64,000 nucleotides of DNA from Daphnia carinata (taxonomy: Eukaryota; Arthropoda; Branchiopoda; Diplostraca; Daphniidae). Location: assembly GCF_022539665.2 (NCBI RefSeq), contig NC_081337.1:10471768-10535767 (forward strand). The letters are read 5' to 3'. A model generated the notes under the pieces. The model worked only from the letters and a program-made list of their open reading frames with translations. It was not told the DNA's origin and made no database searches. Made by a program: the position numbers and the translations under genes. This document shows, one piece after another, positions 54,355-64,000 of this stretch (its first letter is position 1; each line of letters starts with the position of its first letter).

Positions 54355-55762
54355 ATGGTGAGCATCATTTGGTTAATTTATTTTGTTTAAGTAGTAACCA
54401 TAGCATTTGCGTGAAATTTTTCCTTAAACCTGCTTTGAAGTCTTTGAATTCAAGGAAAAAGTCCTTCCTTCTGTGTGCTTGACTGACGAACGCGGCACGG
54501 CTTGGCGGGGGGCCGGCTCCCCATTCTGAATTTAGCTCACGGTTGAAAATCTCGTCTAGCCTCACGTCTATGCATAGGTTGCAAAATTTCCTTGTGTTAT
54601 CTGAACCATCTGAATTTTTATCTTTAATGTCTTGATATCTATCAAATGTAATTATCGAAAATGGTGACATGTTCACCGAAAGGCTGATTGTACTGTTTGG
54701 ACACTCCGTTCAGCTAGTTTCATTCGTCCATACACCAATGTATACCTTAAGTATTGTAATCTTTCTACCATTTGATGCAATTTCCTACTGCGAGGTGTGT
54801 AGGCTTGCGTAGACGATGGAATCCACTAAGATAACGTCACCTTTTTTCATTGACGAAGACCTTGAAACTGAGAAAAGAAACGCCAGAGAGCCGGATCATT
54901 TTTCTGCCACTTCCGGTCCTGTGACTGCAGTCAAAGAAATTCCCTATTTCATTAGCTAGTTGCGCATCGTTTGCTGTCAGTTATCGAGTAATTTTGTTTT
55001 AAAGTATCGTCTAGTCATCGGTTGGGCCTATTTTGTAGAACATAGAATTGTATGCAGTTGGTTGAATGTAACTGTCAGTAAATTCTTAGTTCTGATTTCT
55101 AAAGTTCAGAGCTATAACAGTTTTTATTTTGCTTTTTCAGGCATCTGGAGTAACAGTCACTGACGCTTGCAAGCAAGTCTTTGAGAAGATCAAAACCAAG
55201 AAAGACTATCGCTATGTTGTCTTCTACATCAAGGATGAGAAGTTCATTGATGTTGAATCAACAGGTATGGAATCATTTAATTGTGTGAATGGCATGTCTT
55301 ATTTTAATTTGATTTGTTGTATTAGGTGATCGTGAATCAAGCTATGAATCCTTCTTGGAGAAGTTGAAGATTGTCAATGGAGCTGAGAAGGAATGCCGCT
55401 ATGGTCTCTTTGACTTTGAGTACACTCACCAGTGTCAAGGAACCCAAGAGGTAGGAATTAAGCTGCAGAGGAAAAGAGGCTCATGACTAACTCATTTTTA
55501 TAGGGCAAAAAAGAGAAATTGTTTTTAATGTCTTGGTGCCCTGATGATGCCAAAGTGAAGAAGAAGATGTTGTACTCTTCTTCTTTTGATGCCTTGAAGA
55601 AAGCTCTTGTTGGTGTCGCCAAGTACATTCAGGTAAGTTGTCAAAAATATGCTACTGTGATTTATACAATTGTTTACAATCCCTTTGGCTTAGGCAACTG
55701 ATCACTCAGAAGCTTCACCGGAAGCAGTGGAGGAAAAGTTGAGGTCTACCGATCGCATGTAA
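54355..55762 (+). CDS. tsr: Cofilin/ADF (twinstar)
   Basis: An actin-depolymerising factor severing ADP-actin filaments in the cytoplasm. The initiator ATG is a coding exon of just three bases (54355-54357, followed by GTGAGC), then an intron of about 780 nt, exon from 55141, and three further exons, ending at 55760-55762. This ATG-alone first exon is typical for animal and fungal cofilin genes. The product is about 148 residues: ASGVTVTDACKQVFEKIKTK (with the regulatory Ser next to the initiator Met), YRYVVFYIKDEKFIDVEST, ESFLEKLKIVNGAEKECRYG, FDFEYTHQCQGTQEGKKEKL, SWCPDDAKVKKKMLYSSSFD (the long actin-binding helix), and the tail EASPEAVEEKLRSTDRM. It matches insect twinstar in length and tail. 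Confidence 0.97.
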
Positions 55763-56183
55763 ACCATCATGAGCCAACTCCATGAAAAATTACAGTTTCA
55801 CAATTTTTTAAAATAAGAAAATTCCTTCCTGGTCCTGTGCGATGAAATTGGATAATTTTGTTTGTTCGTTTTTTTCTTCCTTCCAACTTGTAATCCAGGT
55901 CAATACGAAAAGAAAACATTGAAAAATTCTACTTGGAACACTCTTGGCTGATATTTTTTTGTTGTAATACTTCGGTTTTTGTCTTCCTCCCTAGTCTCAC
56001 CTACAGCTCCGTTTTTTTTTTTTTTTTTTTTTTGGTTGTTTCCTCGCTCAGTGATTACTTATTTTTTGTGAACAAACAACAAGCGATATGGGCCCTATGA
56101 TTGCCAACTAATAGGGCGAATGTTTTCCAAACGAAAAGGTGTTCTGTCCAATTAATCCTTTCCCTCCCTTCTTAATTGAACAA

Positions 56184-56189
56184 AATAAA
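56184..56189 (+). terminator. Polyadenylation signal AATAAA, cofilin
   Basis: Canonical hexamer 422 nt after the cofilin stop, following a poly-T stretch in the 3' UTR. Confidence 0.5.
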
Positions 56190-56488
56190 ATGCCAGCTTC
56201 ATAAAAAAAAAGCTAGATTATGAATGTTTCATTTTTGAAAATTGCCTGTAAATTCCAGTTCTTAAATTTCACCAGTAAAAAATTGCTGAGCGTGAAATCT
56301 ATAAAACTTAATACCAAATTCTGAATGAACAAATGAGGTAACAATGTATGTTGTATTTGAGGTTAAGGTGCAAAAGGAAAAATATATCTTATTATTTTAA
56401 CAGATTGTATTCAGTTGCTAGTGTGTGCCAGTCAACGAATGCTTGAACATGATACTGCCTAGGTATTCAGTTTCATGATCACTTGGGT

Positions 56489-56884
56489 TTATTTCTTTAT
56501 TTGTCCTAGATTAGCCTGCATGCCTGCGAGAACTGTCTTCAACTTTTCATTTATCTGCAAACTATGACTATTGTGGAGCATGACAGCACTTAGGAATCCT
56601 TCCATCTCTGCTGAATTCTGACTCTGTTTGAAACCTGACAGGTAGCCCTGATCAAAGCCTTCTTGTAATTTTCGCTCTTTTCCTTCGATCAGCCCTTCTC
56701 GATAACCTTGCTGTAAAAAAATACAACAAGAGGGTCCTCATCTAGCAAAAAATAAAAAATAAAAATAAATAAATATATATCTGTTTACCGAATGACAGGC
56801 ATTTTGGAGCTTATTCCACGTGAGCTTTGAAACGCTTCCATCATCGGAATCAGATTCAACATTGTCTAGTGCGATTTTCTCCAT
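56489..56884 (-). CDS. YAE1: YAE1 domain-containing protein
   Basis: Two exons give about 108 residues. Exon 1 (56884 to about 56789) reads MEKIALDNVESDSDDGS and NKLQNACHS; exon 2 (about 56712-56489) has the diagnostic deca-GX3 repeat GYREGLIEGKERKLQEGFDQ then GYLSGFKQ. The following VMLHNSHSLQINEKLKTVLA resembles the human YAE1 C-terminal segment. In yeast and man YAE1 with LTO1 forms an adaptor that delivers iron-sulphur cluster assembly machinery to the ribosome recycling ATPase ABCE1. The protein is shorter than human YAE1 (about 226 listed in some annotations, with variable N-terminus), mostly at the N-terminus. Confidence 0.82.
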
Positions 56885-58023
56885 TTAATTTCGCTAAACC
56901 GTTTCCGATCTTGACGTTTTGTCATTTGTCAAACATCAAACGTCTATTAATATATATCTCCTCCACCGGTGTTGCCATGGTCTAAAAAGCAAAAGGATTG
57001 GAAAGGGGCTTGGGCCGGCTGGGCGGCTGTGCTATCCTTGGATAGGTGGCTGACAACCTGGCATTGCTGCTCTGGGCCAGTTGAATTAGTACTTTGAAGG
57101 AAAACCACAGTAGGTAACGTGGAAGTCACAAGAAACGTGCCAAAAAAAATCCGTGAATCTCAAAACTGCATACACGCTTTTGGATGTCCGGTTGCATAGA
57201 ACTCCAAATGCCCTGTTATTTTTCAGCACCTGGAGTAGTAACATTGATTTTTTCTGCTTTTAATAATCACCAACAACAACGCGTGAAGAAAAATTAATGG
57301 TACTACTCGAAATCCTGAAAACAAAAAATAGAGGATCATTTAGCGTTCCGTAAAAATGGGCCAATGGTGAGAGACAGATGGCAAGAACAGAGTTTTACCG
57401 AAATGTAAAAATATTCAGCATCGTTTCTCAATATGATGTGGTTGATAACCGCATGCAATCTGAAACAAACGGTCAAAGGAAAGAGGAAAGAAAGCAACAT
57501 GTTAACATGTTCTGATGACGTCTGTTTCAGTATTTCGTTTTCAGATTTTTTTTTATGGTATACAGACTTGTAGTTGGAGTATTCATGATTTTGTTAACTA
57601 GATAAGTAATATGGCTCACTTACAGCTACCATCTTTCAGAAATACCCCATATTATTTTGATGGCTGCTTGCCTAACATGCCATCAATCCAAAATGAAATT
57701 TCATTTGAAGTTGGATGTAATTTAAAAAAATGCATGTTTGTGAGCCTATTAGAAGTAAAGAACACCACAAATACTGGAGAAAAATGAAAAGAAAAAGAAA
57801 AGGTCATTTTTCAGTATCTAATGCTATTCTTATGTGCTAAAATGCAATGTTAAGCTTCCAATTTCACTGACCAGGCATCACACTTATAAATAGAAATTTA
57901 TGTTGCCGAAAAATTTGTGTATGCAACTTGAAATTGGCAAACAAGAACTTCATATTGATTGTTAACTTTGTTTATAGAAGCTTTATTCTTCATTGGCAAA
58001 AAAACCAATTTTCAGACTGACAT
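56885..58023. other. Intergenic stretch, no gene seen
   Basis: It holds the YAE1 promoter and the SPCS1 3' UTR. Open frames are short and unsupported. Confidence 0.45.
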
Positions 58024-58461
58024 TTACTTATTCTTCTTCTTTGGTTTGGGGGCTGCAACAACAACTTCCTTCTCTGGTTTGCTGACATCTGAGGTTACTT
58101 CTTTACGGGGTTTCCTCCAGCTAAGGGGTTTTCTGCGGTACATGGGCCAAGGAGGTAGTGTAACTATTGCTGCAATAAGGACTCCTACACCAAGAATCAT
58201 AATTGTTTGTGAAAACTGTTGGTTTACATAGCCAATAATCCATCCAATAACCTAAAGAGAAATGGAAGTAAGATAATCATTCAATTTGTAATAATGCTGG
58301 AAAACCCATTTACCCCGAAAACGACAACAATGATGTGCGATAATTTTTCGGCCAAATGTTGTCCTTCATAGTCCTAAAACCGAAAAAAAATTTTCGTTAC
58401 GAAAAATTTTATAAATAATAATAAAAAAACTAACCATGTGTGTGGCGATGTTGAGTACCAT
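58024..58461 (-). CDS. SPCS1: Signal peptidase complex subunit 1
   Basis: A small ER membrane subunit of the signal peptidase complex; it shapes substrate choice rather than catalysis. Three exons: 58461-58435 (MVLNIATHM), about 58375-58316 (DYEGQHLAEKLSHIIVVVFG) and about 58253-58024. The third carries two membrane helices with a short luminal turn (VIGWIIGYVNQQFSQTIMIL and GVGVLIAAIVTL) and the family signature LPPWPMYRRKPLSW. The C-terminus is Lys-rich (PKPKKKNK). Length is about 105 residues, as in human SPCS1 core. It is head to head with the golgin gene, 213 bp apart. Confidence 0.93.
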
Positions 58462-58674
58462 TCTGGAATTAACAATGATTTGCTTTCAGCTACGGCTGTT
58501 TGAAAATTGTGTTTGACAGCTAGGAAGAGAGGTGACGTGTAGCAATAGCAGCCGCTAACTTAAATAGTTGACATTAGTTTCGCTAGGTGAAGTCAACAGC
58601 TGTTGGAAAGCAAAGAAGAAAAACAATGTAGGTAAAAGCTCAGTAAAAGGAGTGAATGAGCTGATTGTGCAAAA
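58462..58674. promoter_or_regulatory. Short bidirectional promoter, SPCS1 and GCC1
   Basis: The 213 bp between two oppositely oriented start codons must contain both promoters. No TATA box is obvious. Both products act in the secretory pathway, so co-expression would be sensible; that is inference. Confidence 0.5.
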
Positions 58675-61366
58675 ATGGATAGATTAACAAAACGCGAGAA
58701 AGAATATAAAGAGGTTATTGAACAGCAAAAAGATCAGATTAGTCGTTATGAAAAGAAATTGAGGGGTAAGTTGCAAATTCTCTTCATTTTATCCAGCTTA
58801 ATTATTCATGCATGAAGTTTAATTTTAAACAAACTTGTATATGAATGGGGTGATTTTAGATGTTGTTCAAGCTTATAAAGGGATTCAAAAAGAAAAAGAA
58901 GCTTTGGAATCAAGTTTGAAAGCATTAGCAGAAGCAAAGAGTTCATCGGCTGAAGGTGAAGCGACAAGAGATGATGAACTAGAACATAATGCTGACCAGG
59001 GTGCTGTTCTTCAAGAAACTAGGAATGAATTGGAGGTTTGATGTATATCATTTTAAAATTTACTGAGGGTGTGTAATTAATCCTGCCTTAACAATAAGCT
59101 TGCTGAAATTTCAAGCAAAGAAAAGGATATCATTAAAAGGCTTAAAGCTCAGTTGGGTACTTTATCTGATTCCTTAGCAACTATAACTGCTGAAAAATCA
59201 AGATGTGAAGCTAATTTTCAGCAAGATCGAAAGCGAATCTTACTTGAAAAAGAAGTTGTAAGTTACCACTAGAATCATATCTATAAAAAAAAAAGCTTCC
59301 ATGTTTTCTTTTTAGCTTGAAAAATCAGTTGCAGCTGCCTATAGCCAGGCAGAAATGACCTCACACTCATTCAAGCAGCAACTGTTGGAGCTAAAATCTA
59401 ATCTTAGTGTAGAAAAATCAGAAAGAAGTCGAGAGTCCATAAATAATCAAGTAATTCTAAGGTGATAGATTTCTTTCAACCATTTAATTTTCCACATTGC
59501 TAAACTACAATGTATTACGACTTGCAAAGAGAACTACAAAAAACGATTGCAGAAGAGAGGCAGAAAAGAGAAAGCCTTGAATTAGAATTAAATAGCAAAT
59601 CACGGTTGTCTCACCAAGCAAACAACCTGTCCTCAAACCAACTAGAAGTGGCGGAAAGAAAGTAACGGGAAATTTATTACTATCTTCCTTATCAGCTACA
59701 TGTTAATTTGTTAATTTCATTTTTATTTATTAATTTTTTTCAATGCATTGCTTTATGCAAGACTACGGGATCTGAGCAACGAACTTGAATCTACAAAAAT
59801 GAAGCTGTTTACTGCCGAACAGAAACTCCAGGAACCATCTTCTCATCTAGTGCAGCTCCAAAACGAAATGGCTGACCTGAAGATCCAACATCGCCTTGCC
59901 ATTCAACAGGTTAAATTTTTAATGTTCTGGTTATTCTGAAGCAACTTTTGTATGAATTTTATGAAACAGGAGCAGCGTAATGCGATTGAGGCCAAAGAAG
60001 ATGCGCGACAACTAGCCGAAGCTCACGAAAAGAGAGTTGCGACTTTAGAAACAAGGTTAGCCGAATTTTCTGAACGAATCGGATCCTACGATCGTTTGCG
60101 ACAACAGGACTTAGCCACTGTTACCAAATTAAAGGTGAGAATATATGTTTTTTTTTTTTTCGGGCAAACTTAAAATCTCTTGATGTTCAGGAGCAATTAA
60201 ATACGATGCAAAATATGTCTAGTCCACTTTCCCATCCCAGCGAAGAAGACTACGACATCGAAAAACTCATTGGTAAAATAAAATCATTAAAGAATAGACT
60301 CCTGGACGTAAGTCGCCGATCGAATGCAACAGTTAATCTTACAGGTAAGTTAGGCAAATGCATCTATGTCCATTGTGAAACTTTACGTACGATTTTATAT
60401 ATAGCCATTTTTGAATTGGATAACATCGACTCAAATTCGGAACATGATGAAGCTTGTCAGTTGGAATTGCAACAGCTTCGGAAAGAATTAGAATGGTACA
60501 AGCGTGAAGAAAACCAAAGCAATCCAAAATCTGTTAGTTTGTCAGCCCCTGCAGAAGAAGAGGTCAACCAAATGCGCGTTCAGATTCAGTTCCTCCGCAA
60601 TGAAATGGAACACAATGAACAAGAGCATAAACATTCTTTAAGATCAATGCAAGAATCCTGTTTAAAAGAACGTACCGAATGGAAAGATGAATTGACCCAA
60701 ATGGAACGTTCCTGTCGAACTCGTATAGCCGATATGGAGCAACAGCTTCAAAAGCAAAGAGAGAGGTCTCTTACGCTGCTTCAAGAAAAGGACGAAGAGC
60801 TTGTTAGCCTCCGTGAGTTACTAAACATGAAGAACCTATCCACATTGTCTCTACCTCCAGCCACCGTTACCTCCGAAGTTACCGACTCGAATGAAGAATG
60901 GCCGGAATCCTTGGCTCCTCTCGCTTCATTGAGGCTAGGGGCCTCTGCTAGTGGAGGGCAAATGTTGCATTACGTCGAAGAATTAGCCCGGAAGGAGGGA
61001 GAGATTCAGGGTCTTCGTAAATCCAAGAACCAGCTGGAAGCCTCTCTACGAGAAATGCAAATGGCATTTGTCACTATGGAGCATAAAATGGCCGAGCAAA
61101 AGCAACATCTTCATGAAGAACTTGCCCGTTTGGAACGGAATCAATCGCGTGAAAGTGCCAATTTGGAGTACCTTAAAAACGTACTTTTGGAGTTTTTTCT
61201 TCATTCCGATCCGTCCTCTCAGTCCCACATGTTTAACGCAATAGCTGCCTGCCTCCACTTTTCACCGAAAGAGATCCAGCGAGTGCGATCACAGCACCCT
61301 AAATGGAAACTGAATGTGGGGCAAACGAATCCAGCAGCACCATTCAATCCAACAAATTCCTACTAA
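58675..61366 (+). CDS. GCC1: GRIP-domain golgin, GCC1-like
   Basis: A coiled-coil tether of the trans-Golgi. About ten exons encode some 650-700 residues. From MDRLTKREKEYKEVIEQQKD onward, almost the whole protein is heptad-rich, charged coiled coil with few Pro or Gly. A short Ser/Pro-rich hinge lies near SSPLSHPSEEDYDIEKLIGK, and another at LSTLSLPPATVTSEV. The C-terminal GRIP domain is NLEYLKNVLLEFFLHSD, MFNAIAACLHFSPKEIQRV; the Tyr in LEYLKN is the residue that GRIP domains use to contact Arl1-GTP. Placement next to GCC1 rather than golgin-245 or golgin-97 rests on the NLEYLKNVLL form and overall length. The intron at 60344-60403 is 60 nt and stop-free. A junction near 59450-59520 is unclear. 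Confidence 0.86.
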
Positions 61367-64000
61367 GCCGAACTGAAAATAGTTTCTGAAGCAGTGAATG
61401 CTCGACGAAATTCCAAGTGTCCTTGCATGTAATTATTATATCGTTTAAATCAATTTTTCCTTTAAAAAAATCAAACAATTATGCCCAATTATGTTGACAC
61501 ATGATTTAATCGAAATTGTCTGATAATGTGGCATTGGTCAAGAGCTTTTAACCATGTATCTACTGATCTAACGGGAAAATGGCAGAAATAAGTAATGAAT
61601 GTTATTATGTATTGGTAATCGCCACTTTGAGATAGAGATAACGCCTCATAATGATACGTCATTTTTCGATTTAGTACGCGTATTTCAAAGTAGGCTAATT
61701 TGATTTTGACCTTCTTATGTTCGTGAATAATTCCTTTTACAGAGAATGAGTACATTTTCGTGAACAACAACAATCAAAGACCTTGAAACGGTTTATATTA
61801 CGTTTATTTTTTTCGTCGCTCTTCTAGCTCTGGTGAATGTGGTACAATCAAATTGCTCTATTCACACAATCATAAAAGGAGGAAATCAAAAAGGGAAACT
61901 CAGTAAAAAAAGAAAAAAAAATTGCCGAATAGAGAAAGTGAAAACGCACAAGAAAACACTTGGATTTTTTTTTCTCGAAAGCGAAAGAAAAACAAAATAA
62001 AACGTTACGGTTCGTCTGGGTCCAGTTCCCAACGAGTCCATACGTTTATGCAATATAACTCTGTGGGCGATTTTCTAATGAAAATGACGTGAATGAATGT
62101 AACACGTCACATTATCAACCAGAATAAATACAGCAGTCGAGTTGCTGGCACATTCGAGTTTCTCTTTTGTTTCGTGTTTTTCTCTTATTTTTTGGGGGGG
62201 AGGGGGGAGTAAACAAAAACCGGTCGCATTGAACGCAAGTTAGGTTTTACATGATTTAACTGACTGCTAGATCAAGAGGGAGAGAAAGAGAGGGAAAAAA
62301 AAGGAACGAGATAAGAATAAAAGGAGAAAAAGTAATATTACGGTTGGTTGGTTCCCCATTTCCGCTGCTTCAAAACATTACATGTGTTTAACCCTGAGGG
62401 ATACAAAACTTTCGATTTCCTCAGAATTGTTGGGACTTGTTTCTCCCCTCCTCCCCCATTTTTCTACGCACATGATAAAACAACCAAGAGTGTTAAAGCA
62501 TTACGAACGTACGGAGGGATTATTACCAAACGCATTTTCTAGTGAATGTTACCCATGCAGAGCGCAGCCAAATAAAATAGCAGACGATCTGTTTTCGTTT
62601 GGTGGCTATCAGCCTGACGTGGTCTTGTCTCGCCAAAATGTTTGTCATTGTTCTTCTGGATTGTCACATGATCTCTGTGAGGGTGAGCAATACTTGCGTA
62701 TTTTCATACAACAATAATTCAAATTCACGCTTGCATTGGCTCGAGATCAAGACCTTGGCAATGTTTCGTGTCTGATGAAACTAGAAAAAGATCCTGAAAA
62801 TGCCGTAGGCTAAAAGGATTGCTCTTTAGCCACATCCCTTTGTGACGTCACGATTCGGGTTGCTAAACATAGAGGGGGTTAGAGAGGGCGAGAGAAAAAA
62901 GGAGAGGAGTATATTTCCTTTCCCACAACTTTCGGCGTAGCGAAGGCCGACGACGACTTCGAAGCTGCTGGTTGGCTCAATCTGGGCTTACACGTACGGA
63001 CATAATCGTTTGTTAGTGGTTTGGCGTTGAACTGTAATTCCCACGACATCAATCAAACTGCTTTTGTGTGATTTGCCCACTTTGATCGTTGTGTGTGTGT
63101 ATGAGAAATGTGTTGGATCATCGGTCTCGGCCAGCCCGCCATAGTCGATCGGACGCCAATTGTGCTGGGTAAGTTGTTGTGTCTGATGCCTGCGTGATCG
63201 ACTGCTAGATGCATGGACCCATCACTGTGTAGTGTGTATGCATGAATTCGATACCGACACTCGTGTGCAAATGACTGTCGCTCACGTCCGTTTTCGGACA
63301 ACTTGACCTAGTTTTCACTTTCAGCTGCACCGACCCACTGACCGACATTTTCCCCATCCATTCTGTCCCCTTTCAACCGTACCCACAACGACTCCATCTT
63401 GCCCCCCAGCTCTTTTCAGCTTCAAAACTTTCACTGGCACAATACATCAGTCTGTTTGTCTGTTGTTGAAAATAATCAGAAAATATTCGGCGGCTGATTG
63501 GCAACAGCTGGTGTGCCCGATATTCCCCTCCCCTCCCTCTCTCGCTCTAACGGACACAAGTACAAAAAAATTTGCGTACAATAGATGGCCTTGGTCAGCT
63601 TTCCATGTCATCTAATAATTCTCTTGGCAACCTTGATTCGATCCAACTGGTCGATATATTCTCCAAGAGAGGGGTAGCTCTCTTTGGCCATGATATCATC
63701 AAATGGTAGGGTAGGGGGTGGAGGAATGCAACAACAGGTTATGCCAATCGATATGCTGCCCTCGCATTTTACTGGAGCATAGAAAAAAAAGAGTCTGATG
63801 AATAATAAAGGTAGTAGTAGTCGCCTTGTCAGGTGAAAGGTGAAACGTTTTGCTTTTCTTCTCTTTAGTGGGACACACAAGTCTCAGGTGCGTCTGCACT
63901 TTAGAAAACGAAGAGAATCTAGTCTGTCTGGCCCCATACTTTCAATCGAACAAACATTTTGCACAAGTTTAGCCCTTGTGTTTTCATTGCCTACGCGCTT
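61367..64000. other. Right-hand noncoding region
   Basis: It starts with the GCC1 3' UTR. I see no supported coding exon. Notable contents are purine-rich tracts (about 62270-62340 and 62875-62910), a G run near 62194-62206, and a CTGG/GTAAGT donor-like site near 63166 after GC-richer sequence, which could end a 5' noncoding exon of a gene beyond the window. Confidence 0.4.

Overview
The window is eukaryotic nuclear DNA from an arthropod. It most resembles a branchiopod crustacean such as Daphnia: genes are dense, introns are mostly 50-80 nt with GT-AG ends, and single-copy housekeeping genes sit beside arthropod-style adaptor and chaperone genes. The species is inferred; nothing in the sequence names it. 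Nearly all genes are split, so each gene here was built by joining exons at splice sites I read by eye.

Layout, left to right. (1) 18-2481, minus: an ankyrin-repeat, atypical IkB-like protein that runs off the left edge. (2) 5303-6469, minus: a regulator of microtubule dynamics (RMDN) TPR-like protein, divergent from (3) 7017-9210, plus: TFIIF alpha (RAP74). (4) 9614-10569, minus: an unidentified 145-aa protein, divergent from (5) 10751-12484, plus: a BTB-BACK protein. (6) 13130-16097, minus: alanine aminotransferase with a mitochondrial-type leader and a second, leaderless start. (7) 17575-18166, minus: microsomal glutathione S-transferase. (8) 18850-33738, plus: a long homopolymer- and microsatellite-rich leader and introns, then the SHC adaptor (PTB and SH2) with an 855-aa N-terminal extension. 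(9) 36235-38055, plus: JMJD6. (10) 38810-42542, plus: the ER chaperone GRP94 with a pair of mutually exclusive exons. (11) 43341-44621, minus: an unidentified protein that may derive from a MULE/ZSWIM-type transposase. (12) 45490-48314, plus: a secreted GH31 enzyme with the complete sulfoquinovosidase signature. (13) 48822-49826, plus: CEP41-like rhodanese protein. (14) 50714-51859, plus: proteasome alpha6. (15) 51974-52549, minus: SmD2. (16) 54355-55762, plus: cofilin. (17) 56489-56884, minus: YAE1. (18) 58024-58461, minus: SPCS1, divergent from (19) 58675-61366, plus: a GCC1-type GRIP golgin. The last 2.6 kb shows no convincing gene.

The genes do not form a single pathway. GRP94 and SPCS1 both serve the ER, TFIIF alpha, JMJD6 and SmD2 act in nuclear RNA metabolism, and several genes are head-to-head pairs sharing short promoters. 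The most notable observations are the two 137-nt alternative exons of GRP94, which swap a segment overlapping the client-binding region and are locked to one-or-the-other use by reading frame, and the animal gene with a full YihQ-like sulfoquinovosidase active site.
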